The notes below the pieces were generated by a model, which did not search any database, had not been told where the DNA came from, and saw only the letters and a program-made list of their open reading frames with translations. 64,000 nucleotides of DNA from Maribacter polysiphoniae. Its GTDB lineage: Bacteria; Bacteroidota; Bacteroidia; Flavobacteriales; Flavobacteriaceae. Positions within the stretch are counted from its first letter, which is position 1; every line of letters starts with the position of its first letter. This document shows positions 1 through 8,092 of this stretch, one piece after another. Where the stretch lies: contig NZ_QGGQ01000001.1 of the NCBI RefSeq assembly GCF_003148665.1, forward strand, positions 203,762 through 267,761, in the 5' to 3' direction. The translations under genes were made by a program, and so were the position numbers.

Positions 1-740
1 CCCGTTAAGTTGGTAATTATGAATACCAATAATGCCAAAGCCGTAGTTACGGCAATATTTCCCGTTACGTTAACTCCCAATGGGGTTAAACCGAACATAT
101 TCAAGAACCATATAAAAAAGAATACGGTCAACAAGAAAGGCATGTACCTTTTATATTTCTTTTCGCCGATATTGGCAATGGCAATATCATCCCTTATATA
201 GAGTACGATAGGTTCAAAGAAACGACCCATACCTGTGGGTATGCTATTGTTCTTTGCGTAGCTTTTTGCAAGACTACTGAAAAGCCAAAGCAATAAAAGT
301 CCTGTTACTATCATCATAACAACACTCTTGGTAATGGAAAAATCCAATGGTCTTACATTGGTGGGATGATGCTCCCCATCGTAACTGATGGTACCTTCGG
401 CATCGGTTTTATATATTTTACTGTGGTACAACACATAATGGTTGCCATCTACCTCTGCGACTTCCTCCCCATGGTGGAATTTGGATGACGAAAACACTTT
501 CAAGCCATTATCCCATAAAATAACAGGCAATGGTAGACCAACGTGATGCACTTTACCATGCTCGTCAGTGGTGCCATAAAAATTAAAATAGTGGGAATCT
601 TGAAGGTGATGTTCTATGAATTCCTTTATTTCGGTTTTCTTGTCCTTTCCTTTCTCAACCTCCTTTTCATTGGCAAAAGAAGAATTGCCAAAAAGAAGAA
701 TTGCAGCCAAAAGAAATTTCAATAAAAATGGTTTTCGCAT
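1..740 (-). CDS. atpB: ATP synthase F0 subunit a (C-terminus outside window)
   Basis: This is the membrane subunit of F-type ATP synthase that forms the proton half-channels against the c-ring. About 246 residues are visible from the ATG at 738-740, and the frame runs off the left edge. The N-terminus is long and begins with a signal-peptide-like segment (residues 1-23). A His-rich extramembrane region of about 110 residues follows, then a first membrane helix (about 139-157). Next come the GRFFEPIVLYIRDDIA stretch and a second hydrophobic segment that are typical of subunit a. Long N-termini of this kind are usual in Bacteroidota. The conserved channel arginine lies beyond the window. Two small ATP synthase accessory membrane genes lie upstream in the same direction, as in other atp operons. 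Confidence 0.93.
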   Translation of the reverse strand, partial: MRKPFLLKFLLAAILLFGNSSFANEKEVEKGKDKKTEIKEFIEHHLQDSHYFNFYGTTDEHGKVHHVGLPLPVILWDNGLKVFSSSKFHHGEEVAEVDGNHYVLYHSKIYKTDAEGTISYDGEHHPTNVRPLDFSITKSVVMMIVTGLLLLWLFSSLAKSYAKNNSIPTGMGRFFEPIVLYIRDDIAIANIGEKKYKRYMPFLLTVFFFIWFLNMFGLTPLGVNVTGNIAVTTALALLVFIITNLT

Positions 741-774
741 ATCACTTTATAGTATCGGTCTCTAAAAATCGCTG

Positions 775-782
775 CAAATGTA
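775..782 (-). promoter_or_regulatory. putative -7 box for atpB
   Basis: On the minus strand this reads TACATTTG, matching the Bacteroidota -7 consensus TAnnTTTG. It lies about 35 bases upstream of the atpB start. No clear TTG -33 box sits at ideal spacing, and a second TAnnTTTG match (TATTTTTG) lies a little further upstream. Confidence 0.4.
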
Positions 783-854
783 AGTTATTCCCGCAAAAAT
801 AAAAAAGCATTCTTGAGTTTATTTAAAGGTATAGGCGCTATAAATGAGAATGTT

Positions 855-1289
855 CTAATTAATCCATTTCTTTAAGGTTTGGGCTGTAAATATCGTTTCG
901 ATGATTAGGGAAATACCATAAGGAACAAAAAAAGCGGCAAATTCCAATCGACTCATCTCTCCATCTGCCTTATAAGTCGGATAAAACAATAGGAAGAAGA
1001 AAAGGAATTTTATAAAACTTCCTCCCATAAAAAGGAAACCGATCTGGTTTTTCAATTTACTCCTGAAAATATAAATGAAAATAAAGATAGAGGCGGCCAA
1101 AATGCAGTTCACCACATAGGAAAGTACAATGAGGTTGTCGTACTTCGGAAATCCTTTATTACCGAGAAAAGTGACATGCACGAGGAATGCCAGACCCAAA
1201 GAAAGGATCACAAGGGCAAGAAACTGTATTATAGGGTTGATCTTCGCTATCAATACTTTATTCTTTTTAGCTGTCGCAAAACTACCCAA
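855..1289 (-). CDS. four-helix membrane protein of the ATP synthase cluster (AtpI-like position, possibly DUF6168)
   Basis: A 144-residue protein with four hydrophobic segments at about residues 20-40, 52-76, 82-105 and 117-137. It lies between an AtpZ-type gene and atpB. That place and size are those of AtpI/UncI, a small membrane protein that helps assemble the c-ring, but no diagnostic AtpI motif is visible, so the functional link rests on position. I tentatively recall the flavobacterial family DUF6168. The start is uncertain. The ATG at 1289 overlaps atpZ by 40 bases. A TTG at 1253 would overlap the atpZ stop as TTGA and would drop 12 residues that are not hydrophobic. Confidence 0.72.
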   Translation of the reverse strand: MGSFATAKKNKVLIAKINPIIQFLALVILSLGLAFLVHVTFLGNKGFPKYDNLIVLSYVVNCILAASIFIFIYIFRSKLKNQIGFLFMGGSFIKFLFFFLLFYPTYKADGEMSRLEFAAFFVPYGISLIIETIFTAQTLKKWIN

Positions 1290-1480
1290 ATAGCAATGGC
1301 CACACCGAAAAGGGTAGCTATCGCGGTATAAATTCTTTTTTCAGTCTGATAATGTTCATCGAGCCACATGCCCCCTTGTGCCGCCAAATAAATGATAGCA
1401 CCCATTTCAAAGGCAATACCTGAGAGCATTGCCACATTTCTAAGGTTATTCTTTTTCTTAGGAGGCTTTTGCTGGTCCAT
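1250..1480 (-). CDS. AtpZ/AtpI family protein
   Basis: A 76-residue protein with a lysine-rich cytoplasmic N-terminus and two membrane helices (about residues 18-35 and 51-69). The GGMWLDEHY loop between them is characteristic of the AtpZ/AtpI family (formerly F0F1-ATPase subunit). These proteins sit next to atp operons and are implicated in assembly of the membrane sector or in cation transport associated with it. The start overlaps the bactofilin stop by 23 bases, and the end overlaps the next small membrane gene. This suggests translational coupling through bactofilin, AtpZ, the four-helix protein and atpB. Confidence 0.85.
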   Translation of the reverse strand: MDQQKPPKKKNNLRNVAMLSGIAFEMGAIIYLAAQGGMWLDEHYQTEKRIYTAIATLFGVAIAIWVVLRQLKRIKY

Positions 1481-1901
1481 TGTTGTTCGATGTACTGCCG
1501 CTTATAGATGATTTGAAACCACCGGAAGCCGAAGTTCCTCCTTTACCTTTCATGGTACAGGATGCGTTGAAAGTAGCACCGGGTTCCACGGCCAATTTGG
1601 TCACTGACACCGTTCCTTCTATAACAGCGGATGATTTAAGGGACAATAGGTCGGATACTAAAAGCTCACCATTGAAACTACCTTCAATATCAGCATTTAC
1701 ACATTCTACCTTCCCGTGAATATAGCCATCCTTACCGATGACCACTTTTCCTGAAGTCTTTACATTACCGTCAAGTTTGCCATCGATGCGGAAATCAGCT
1801 TCGGAAATGATATCACCTTTGATCCGGGTGTTCTTTTCTATCCTGTTGGGCTGTCCACCAATTTCATTAGTAGCTCTGGGTTTTTGTTTGTCTGAAAACA
1901 T
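1458..1901 (-). CDS. bactofilin (polymer-forming cytoskeletal protein)
   Basis: A 147-residue protein. Bactofilins polymerise without nucleotide into filaments that position cell-envelope machinery. The central region (about residues 20-115) shows the repeated short-strand pattern of a right-handed beta-helix, with units such as IKGDIISEADFRIDGKLDGN and VVIGKDGYIHGKVE. It is flanked by disordered, Ser/Gly/Asn-rich tails of the usual bactofilin kind. The gene begins 2 bases after the sprE stop and overlaps the atpZ-type gene, so it is probably co-transcribed with both. Confidence 0.9.
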   Translation of the reverse strand: MFSDKQKPRATNEIGGQPNRIEKNTRIKGDIISEADFRIDGKLDGNVKTSGKVVIGKDGYIHGKVECVNADIEGSFNGELLVSDLLSLKSSAVIEGTVSVTKLAVEPGATFNASCTMKGKGGTSASGGFKSSISGSTSNNNGPAKAS

Positions 1902-1903
1902 GT

Positions 1904-4459
1904 TTATGGTTTTGGGGTTAAAACGAAATTCTTATAATCCAACAGGTTTTTATGTACCTGAATGATTTTATAGTTTGAAGATAAAATTACAAAATTCTCA
2001 TTGCTAATTCTGTAATCCTTATTGTTTTTTAGCAGTTCGGCATATCCCAAGGCAAAATCCCTCGATTTGAATCCGTGTACCACCACAAATTGATTCTCAA
2101 CATCATAAATATCCTTGGAAACAACATTCCTGTATTTTAAATCCTGTATGGAATTTTCCAGGCGTTCCATTAAGTCAACCGCTTCTTTTTCGTTGGTTCT
2201 CTTAAAAGGAAAGACCACTTTCCAATTCCCTTTTCCCGTTGTACCTGTTTCCTTTGAAAATTCCTTGACTTCCAATTTTGGCAGTTGTTCGGCCACCATT
2301 TGCTCGGCCTTCTTGCCTTCCGGATTGTTGGGGTAGGTCAACGCCACATAGTTCAAGGCTTCCTTAAAATCCTCAAAGCCCTGCAACCTTCCAATAGCAT
2401 TGGCTTTCAACATCTCAAACTTCGGTACGATTGGATCCCCTGTATATTTATTTATATTCTCCTCCGCTTCAGCGATTACCCTTAGGAACTTTTGCTCTTG
2501 GAACATTTTATAAAGCCTATCATAATGGGCATCCGGACTATTGGTATTGCCCTCGATCACAGCCGCAGGATTCAATAAAATCTCAGCATATCTCGAATTG
2601 GGGTGGTTTTGAAGGATATTCGTTTTCATATCAGCAGCCAACGGACTCCCTTCTTCTTCGTATATCTTGAAAAGGTTGTATTTCGATGGAAGTATCAAAC
2701 GTTCTTCCGGATTCGATTTTAACACCTCTTCCAACTTACCGGCCGCCAATAGGTTCTCTTTGAATTTTTCCTTATAGATCAATCCCAATTGATAATTGGC
2801 AAAATTCCGTTCGGTATTTAAACTGTCAATGACAGTCATATCGGTCGGAATCCTATCTATATAAAAATCCAAGGAAAATTTCTCCTCATCGGATGCGACA
2901 AGACCTTGAGCGCCCCCATCAGCAACAACAGCATTACTCTCATCTACCCTGGAAATCGTATTCTTATTCGACCAACGCCAATCATCTTCTAGGTTTCTTT
3001 TTCCCCATTTGTTCGTAAAATCGTTTTTACCATAGCCAAGACTGGTGATATTATAAAAATAGAACTTGCCCTTGTTCTCTTTTCCTCCTTTGCTGGCGGC
3101 AAAAGCGGCGAAACCTTGGGAAATGCGCTCTACTTCCTTTTTTTCCGCTTCTTCCTTGGCTTTTTTCAAGGCTGCGATATGGGCTTCAAAAAACGCGACC
3201 TGTTCGTCCTTAGGTAGATTAAACAAGGTAATTACACTATCGGCATATTGTACGATGTTCTCATATTTCACTACATCTTCCAGGTTATCCAATTTCTTTT
3301 TAACCGACCGGTATTTTTTAGTGTTTTCCGGCAAGTTGGTCAAAACGCTATCGTAATAGGCCCCTGCCGTCTTGTATTCGTTCAGGTCAAAATTGTAAAT
3401 GGCCAGATTCTCATAATTCAAGGCATTAAGCTTGGGTTCATTCTTTGTGGCACGCAAGGATTTATTGAAATACACAATGGCCATACTATCTGACTTGGTG
3501 GCCAAGTGGTATTCTGCCAACTGCCTATATATTTTATCGAGAAACGGACGGTTCTCCCTGTTCTCCTCCAAATCGGTCAAATATTCAAATAGTTCCTCAC
3601 GGTTTTCATTGGTCAGTTCTGTATTCCTGATCTTTTGCAAATGCGCATTGATCATATACACCCGGGGCGATTTCCTATTGAGCTCAATAACCCTGTCAAA
3701 AGCAAGGTTTGCACTGTCCTTATATTGCAATTGATTGTATAACTGTCCGATAATATAGTAATATCGCCCTTTTTCTGGATTTTTCTTCGTGTAATAGGAA
3801 GCGACCTTTAAGTTTTGTATCGCGGTGTCGGGAACGTTAAGATTGATATACGCCTGGGCCATCATTGCCCTTGCATCGGCATATTCCTGGTCTTTTAGAT
3901 TTTCAAACTTCATCAAGCGCTTTAAGTTCTTAATGGCCAGTTCCTCGTTCTCTAAACGGATGTTCACTTTCTCCCGCCAAATATTGGCTTCATTCAACTT
4001 ATCGCTCTCATCGTATTTCCTTAAAATGTAATTGAAGGCCTCTAAGGCAGGAATGTATCGCTCGTCAAAATATCGGGCCTTGCCCAAAAGCAGGAAAGCC
4101 TCATCGGTCTGGGGATTGCGTTCAATCTCCTTGATGTCCATGCTGTGCTTTTGAATGGCTTTTGTGGCCTTTTCCTCGGCGATGATAAAGTTGGGGTTGT
4201 TATCCTCCGAATCCAGTTTTACCTCATCGGTTACCTCTAGCCTTTCTATGGGCAAGATTTCCCAATAATCGTCCTGATAACCGGCATTGAGTTCCTCGCG
4301 ACCTTGTTCAAAGGCAATTTCACCGTTATACAGTGTATTGTATTTGGTGTTCATGGCGTGCCAATTTCTATTGATAAATGCGTCCTTTTTGGTAGAACAG
4401 GCACTTAGAATGGTCATCGCCAAAACGGCTGAAAGGATGATTTTATATTGAAGCTTCAA
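1904..4459 (-). CDS. sprE: type IX secretion / gliding TPR lipoprotein SprE (PorW)
   Basis: An 851-residue lipoprotein. The N-terminus is a lipoprotein signal with lipobox LSAC (Cys21). The body is rich in TPR-like helical repeats (roughly residues 120-420 and 540-720), and the C-terminal region carries a short alpha/beta domain. Length, the N-terminal NRNWHAMNTKYNTLYNGE signature and repeat content match SprE of Flavobacterium and PorW of Porphyromonas. That lipoprotein is needed for type IX secretion and gliding, and in Porphyromonas it links the outer-membrane translocon to the periplasmic PorKN ring. It is the first gene of a minus-strand run with bactofilin and the ATP synthase accessory genes. 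I saw no obvious TAnnTTTG box directly upstream. Confidence 0.9.
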   Translation of the reverse strand: MKLQYKIILSAVLAMTILSACSTKKDAFINRNWHAMNTKYNTLYNGEIAFEQGREELNAGYQDDYWEILPIERLEVTDEVKLDSEDNNPNFIIAEEKATKAIQKHSMDIKEIERNPQTDEAFLLLGKARYFDERYIPALEAFNYILRKYDESDKLNEANIWREKVNIRLENEELAIKNLKRLMKFENLKDQEYADARAMMAQAYINLNVPDTAIQNLKVASYYTKKNPEKGRYYYIIGQLYNQLQYKDSANLAFDRVIELNRKSPRVYMINAHLQKIRNTELTNENREELFEYLTDLEENRENRPFLDKIYRQLAEYHLATKSDSMAIVYFNKSLRATKNEPKLNALNYENLAIYNFDLNEYKTAGAYYDSVLTNLPENTKKYRSVKKKLDNLEDVVKYENIVQYADSVITLFNLPKDEQVAFFEAHIAALKKAKEEAEKKEVERISQGFAAFAASKGGKENKGKFYFYNITSLGYGKNDFTNKWGKRNLEDDWRWSNKNTISRVDESNAVVADGGAQGLVASDEEKFSLDFYIDRIPTDMTVIDSLNTERNFANYQLGLIYKEKFKENLLAAGKLEEVLKSNPEERLILPSKYNLFKIYEEEGSPLAADMKTNILQNHPNSRYAEILLNPAAVIEGNTNSPDAHYDRLYKMFQEQKFLRVIAEAEENINKYTGDPIVPKFEMLKANAIGRLQGFEDFKEALNYVALTYPNNPEGKKAEQMVAEQLPKLEVKEFSKETGTTGKGNWKVVFPFKRTNEKEAVDLMERLENSIQDLKYRNVVSKDIYDVENQFVVVHGFKSRDFALGYAELLKNNKDYRISNENFVILSSNYKIIQVHKNLLDYKNFVLTPKP

Positions 4460-4601
4460 AATTCTCTGTATTCGTACATCTAGTAAACTGAAAAACGACC
4501 GGATTATTATGCAGTTGGTCGATAAAATACAGTTTTAGGTGGCAACAGGGACTCCTTGAATTGAAAGAACGATGGAAATCGGGAAATCTCCAAGCCAGGA
4601 A

Positions 4602-5321
4602 CTATTCTTCCTCCTCTGAAACCTGGTTGCCCGCAAAGAAGCTTTCGAGTTCCCGCAAGGTCTCCGCGGAGGTCTCAATATCCCTAACGACCACGCCTTT
4701 GTTCAAAACCACAATGCGCTCGCAGACTTCGGTAACATGCATCAGGTCATGACTGGAAACCAAAACGGTAATTTCCTTTCTTGCCGACAAATCCTTTATG
4801 ATCGCCTTTAACCTAATCTGGGTGGTAGGGTCTAGGTTGGCAAACGGTTCATCCAATATAATTACTTGCGGATTTCCAATAAAGGAAGCTACGATTCCCG
4901 CTTTCTTCTGGTTTCCTTTAGAGAGGTCCCGCAAATATTTTCGCTGTCCTAAAATCTCCCCATGGAAAAAATCCTCAAAATTGGCCAATAAGGCATCCAC
5001 ATCGGCCTTGTTCTGACCCCGAAGCTCACCTATAAAATAAAAATACTCCTCTGGGGTCAGGTAACCGATCAAAAAGGACTCATCAATAAAAGATGATGTA
5101 AAAGGTTTCCAATCCTCACTCGTGTTTACCTGTACATCGTTATTTATAATTTGACCGGTGGTCGGTTGTATCAAATCCAACAACAAACTAAAATACGTGG
5201 TTTTACCGGCACCATTATTACCTACCAGTCCAAAACTTTGGCCTTTTGGAATTTCCAAATGCCCTATGTTCAAAACCATTTGGCTTCCATATTTCTTGGT
5301 CAGTTGTTGTGTTGTGATCAT
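4602..5321 (-). CDS. ABC transporter ATP-binding protein
   Basis: A 239-residue ATPase. It has a Walker A GNNGAGKTT (residues 34-42), a signature segment LSKGNQKKAG in place of the canonical LSGGQ, Walker B VIILDEPFANLDP and a switch region SSHD. It is the last gene of the padR operon, 64 bases downstream of the DUF5687 permease with which it probably forms an exporter. The acidic tail SEEEE is unusual but not diagnostic. Transported substrate cannot be told from sequence. PadR-controlled ABC pairs commonly export toxic compounds or peptides. Confidence 0.88.
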   Translation of the reverse strand: MITTQQLTKKYGSQMVLNIGHLEIPKGQSFGLVGNNGAGKTTYFSLLLDLIQPTTGQIINNDVQVNTSEDWKPFTSSFIDESFLIGYLTPEEYFYFIGELRGQNKADVDALLANFEDFFHGEILGQRKYLRDLSKGNQKKAGIVASFIGNPQVIILDEPFANLDPTTQIRLKAIIKDLSARKEITVLVSSHDLMHVTEVCERIVVLNKGVVVRDIETSAETLRELESFFAGNQVSEEEE

Positions 5322-5385
5322 AATTCTAGTTCAAATTTTAAATATTCTTTTTTCTTGCCCAACAAGATTATAACAACCCATAGGC

Positions 5386-6855
5386 TTAATTATTCTGCTC
5401 CTTAAACCCAGCAAGCATGGTGTATTTTCTTTTTCTATAGGCTTCGGTCACTTTGTCTAACAAGGTTTTGCGAAATACAAACCCGACAATACCCATTACC
5501 GATAGTGTAATGAGGGCAACCTCAAAGGAGACAAACGTCTTCAAAACAAAATAAAGCACACTTGGAACCACCATAAGGGGCAGCAATACCAAAAACTGGG
5601 TAGCACTGGTTCCCTGCATGTTGCCCACCGCACTTTTGGTCAAGTCTATCCTTTTTTTGTTGAAAGACCCGAAAAACAAAATCACGGGAACATTCACCCC
5701 GAGATTGTATAGGGCGCAGGCAAAATTAATGGCCAAGGCTTTCCATCCAAAATACACATACGGTATAGAGAGTAAGAACATAACGACTATACTCACGGAA
5801 ATAAGTCCGGCCTTACTTTCAAGGTATTTGCGCAAGGGAATATTCTGTGACATCATCATACCGTAATACTCACTGTCCCACGCTGGAATGAATTGGCCAA
5901 AGTTCGAAAGAAAAATGCCGGTCATAAAAATACCGACAAAAAGGTATATGGTACTGGTATCCCCATAGGTATCCATACTATAAAAAAACAATCCATAGAG
6001 TATCATCGCCAAGGAAATGAATACCTGCATCTTGGTACGTTTGTTTCTCCAGATAAGTTTTAAATCCAGTTGAAGAAAAGGTGCAATACTACCAAAGCGT
6101 TTGGTCCATGTTAGATCGGAAGTTTCGACCTTGATCGCTTTCTTTTTTAGGGAAGCATCGAGATATAGTTTTTTTCGAAGAAAATTATAATTAACATAGT
6201 AGGTACCAATGGCCAACACAAAAGGAAGTAGTGCCAAAATGGGGTTTTGATACAGGCTATAAAACAATTGGCCGGCATACTCCTTAACAGGGAAAACACT
6301 AAAATATTCCAAACTATAAAGGGCTAAAATCAGTACTCCCAAAAACAGAAATACCTTATCGCTCTTATTAATAATAAAGTTGGTGTAATTGATGGTGAGT
6401 ACGATACAGACAATCGCAACCAACCAACCTAAAACATTGGACACAGGATAGCCCTGCGTGATTAAAACGATCGAAAAAGGCACTGCTATGAACAGGGATA
6501 GGAAATTATAACCCGACAGTCCTGACTTGACCAAAATATAATGTGCGATCTTACTTTTTTTTATCGGATATAGCAATAAAGGCTTAATATCCATAACCGG
6601 TAATTTTTGCATAAAATACCTAAAGAAGAGCTCTATCAGCACCCAGTATAACAAATATCCACACACAATAAGCATGGGGTCTGAATCGGGAAATGCTTTT
6701 TTTAGGATAAAAAACAGCCCCACACCCAAACCGGCAAAGGTCACCATCATATAAACCCCCAAAAAGCCCATTAGGAGCTTAAGGGCAAGACTTTTCCCAA
6801 AGTTGGAAGACCTGAAGAACGATTTCCACTGAAGGCTAACAAAGTGTTTGAACAT
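5386..6855 (-). CDS. DUF5687 family ABC permease
   Basis: A 489-residue polytopic protein with about 10-12 hydrophobic segments. Its size and segment layout fit DUF5687, a Bacteroidota family that acts as the membrane half of ABC exporters. Long hydrophobic stretches occur near residues 25-55, 60-80, 105-130, 140-185 and 205-225, with more after residue 280. The partner ATPase follows directly in the same operon. Upstream lie a HAAS-like membrane protein and padR, so expression is probably set by PadR. Substrate unknown. Confidence 0.82.
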   Translation of the reverse strand: MFKHFVSLQWKSFFRSSNFGKSLALKLLMGFLGVYMMVTFAGLGVGLFFILKKAFPDSDPMLIVCGYLLYWVLIELFFRYFMQKLPVMDIKPLLLYPIKKSKIAHYILVKSGLSGYNFLSLFIAVPFSIVLITQGYPVSNVLGWLVAIVCIVLTINYTNFIINKSDKVFLFLGVLILALYSLEYFSVFPVKEYAGQLFYSLYQNPILALLPFVLAIGTYYVNYNFLRKKLYLDASLKKKAIKVETSDLTWTKRFGSIAPFLQLDLKLIWRNKRTKMQVFISLAMILYGLFFYSMDTYGDTSTIYLFVGIFMTGIFLSNFGQFIPAWDSEYYGMMMSQNIPLRKYLESKAGLISVSIVVMFLLSIPYVYFGWKALAINFACALYNLGVNVPVILFFGSFNKKRIDLTKSAVGNMQGTSATQFLVLLPLMVVPSVLYFVLKTFVSFEVALITLSVMGIVGFVFRKTLLDKVTEAYRKRKYTMLAGFKEQNN

Positions 6856-6914
6856 AGAGGTTGGTTTTTTGTTCTGTGGAGTTAGTGTTTATAAACATGG
6901 TTTTGTTACAAAAT

Positions 6915-7607
6915 TCATGTCATTTTGTATTCGGGATAGGTTTCAGCCAAGAGTTCTTCGGTTTTATGGGGAATAATATTGACCATAACGTGAAATAAAA
7001 TCCCAATGAGGACCACCACAAAAGAAACCATAAACATACCAAGGGGACTTCCCAAAGGCCATTTTATAAGATTAGGGAAAAGTAAAATCTGAAGTGCAAA
7101 ATTTAAATAGATAAAAATATTGCCATTGGCCGCAATCATATCCTCCAATAACCATTTCCTGGTTTTAGATCTTTGTTTTCTTCTGTTTCGAAAAACATTG
7201 ATAAGAAATAAAACCAATACAATTAATATTGCCAGTCCGGGAATATATTTGCTTGTTTCAACGGGTAGCGCTCTCAATACAAGAAAGAGCAATGTCGATG
7301 CAGCAAATAGCATGAGCACCTTTGGAAGCTTAAAATATTCCTTGTAAAACCGAAAGAAAATCTTCCAATAGCGCTTATGCATGGCATCACTCTTTTTTTT
7401 GATGACATCATAAAAACCAAAGACCCCAAACTTTTTGAATTCCAGATCAAGTGCCTCCTTGAAGGTCAATTGGGGCCGTTGAACCATTACTTCCTCAATA
7501 CCGTTGGCCAAATGATCGACCAATTCCAATTGCACGTCATAGTACTCAACATAATGTTTGCGAGTGAATTTGAAGAGTTCTTGTATTTGGTCTTGGGTTA
7601 GTTTCAT
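6915..7607 (-). CDS. membrane protein with N-terminal HAAS-like domain
   Basis: A 230-residue protein counted from the ATG at 7605-7607 (MKLTQDQIQELF); an ATG 27 bases upstream gives a poorer start. Residues 1-75 are helical and resemble the HAAS-type domain that accompanies PadR regulators, with the pattern LELVDHLANGIEE...F.EALDLEFKKFG. After residue 90 there are about four or five membrane helices. The gene lies 11 bases downstream of padR and 59 bases upstream of the DUF5687 permease. This context suggests a regulatory or accessory subunit of the exporter. Family membership is my judgement from pattern, not a search. Confidence 0.68.
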   Translation of the reverse strand: MKLTQDQIQELFKFTRKHYVEYYDVQLELVDHLANGIEEVMVQRPQLTFKEALDLEFKKFGVFGFYDVIKKKSDAMHKRYWKIFFRFYKEYFKLPKVLMLFAASTLLFLVLRALPVETSKYIPGLAILIVLVLFLINVFRNRRKQRSKTRKWLLEDMIAANGNIFIYLNFALQILLFPNLIKWPLGSPLGMFMVSFVVVLIGILFHVMVNIIPHKTEELLAETYPEYKMT

Positions 7608-7618
7608 TGAAAATAATA

Positions 7619-7957
7619 TTATTGGATACTCCAATCAGGATTGACCAGATTGTGCATACTTCGAATAAATTCTTCCAGTTCTGCCAAACGGTTCACGGTT
7701 TCCTTTTCCCCCTTTTCTGTGAGCTTATAATACTTGCGAAGTCGATTATCCACTTTGGCCACCTCTGCTTCCAGAAGTCCTTCTGCCTCTAATTTATGAA
7801 GTGCAGGATAAAGAGCCCCTTCAGTAATTTTTAATTCCCCCTTGGTAAGCTCCTTTACCTTTTGGGTAATCTCATAGCCATACATTTTACCCTTTTCCTC
7901 CAACAACTTGAGGATAATCGTATTTAAGCTACCTTTGAATAATTTGGAATTTGCCAT
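7619..7957 (-). CDS. PadR family transcriptional regulator
   Basis: A 112-residue winged-helix regulator. The N-terminal part has the PadR pattern LNTIILKLLEEKGKMYGYEI, followed by LTKGELKITEGALYPALHKLEAEGLL and the wing residues RKYYKLTEKG. A short C-terminal helix for dimerisation completes it. It is first in the operon with the HAAS-like membrane protein and the DUF5687 ABC exporter, and PadR proteins usually repress such operons until an effector binds. A near-perfect 36-base palindrome starts where its -7 box ends, which fits autorepression. Confidence 0.9.
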   Translation of the reverse strand: MANSKLFKGSLNTIILKLLEEKGKMYGYEITQKVKELTKGELKITEGALYPALHKLEAEGLLEAEVAKVDNRLRKYYKLTEKGEKETVNRLAELEEFIRSMHNLVNPDWSIQ

Positions 7958-7976
7958 TTTTCACTTTATGCCATTT

Positions 7977-7984
7977 CAAATTTA
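7977..7984 (-). promoter_or_regulatory. putative -7 box of the padR operon
   Basis: On the minus strand this reads TAAATTTG, matching TAnnTTTG. It lies about 20 bases upstream of the padR ATG and shares one base with the palindrome at 7984-8019, so a protein bound there would cover the -33 region. Confidence 0.45.
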
Positions 7985-8019
7985 TACATAATTTTCTTAT
8001 GCATAAGATAGTTATGTAT
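7984..8019. promoter_or_regulatory. large palindrome, candidate PadR operator
   Basis: A 36-base inverted repeat centred between 8001 and 8002, in the divergent gap between padR and the reductase gene. The arms pair ATACATAA with TTATGTAT and CTTATG with CATAAG. Only two of the 18 arm positions do not pair. The outer ACAT/ATGT elements recall the ATGT-N8-ACAT motif known for PadR, although spacing differs. Its place next to the padR -7 box supports autoregulation. It lies about 40 bases upstream of the reductase -7 box. Confidence 0.6.
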
Positions 8020-8060
8020 GTTTTTTTTATATTCCAGTTTAAAATAGAATTCCCAATGCT

Positions 8061-8068
8061 TAGCTTTG
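8061..8068 (+). promoter_or_regulatory. putative -7 box for the flavin/2Fe-2S reductase
   Basis: TAGCTTTG matches TAnnTTTG, 24 bases upstream of the ATG at 8093. No convincing TTG lies at -33. Confidence 0.4.
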
Positions 8069-8092
8069 CAGTTCATTAATAAGAATTTAAGC

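Noticed and set aside
1480-1965. Plus-strand open frames opposite bactofilin
   Set aside because: Low-complexity products without motifs, lying opposite a convincing bactofilin gene.
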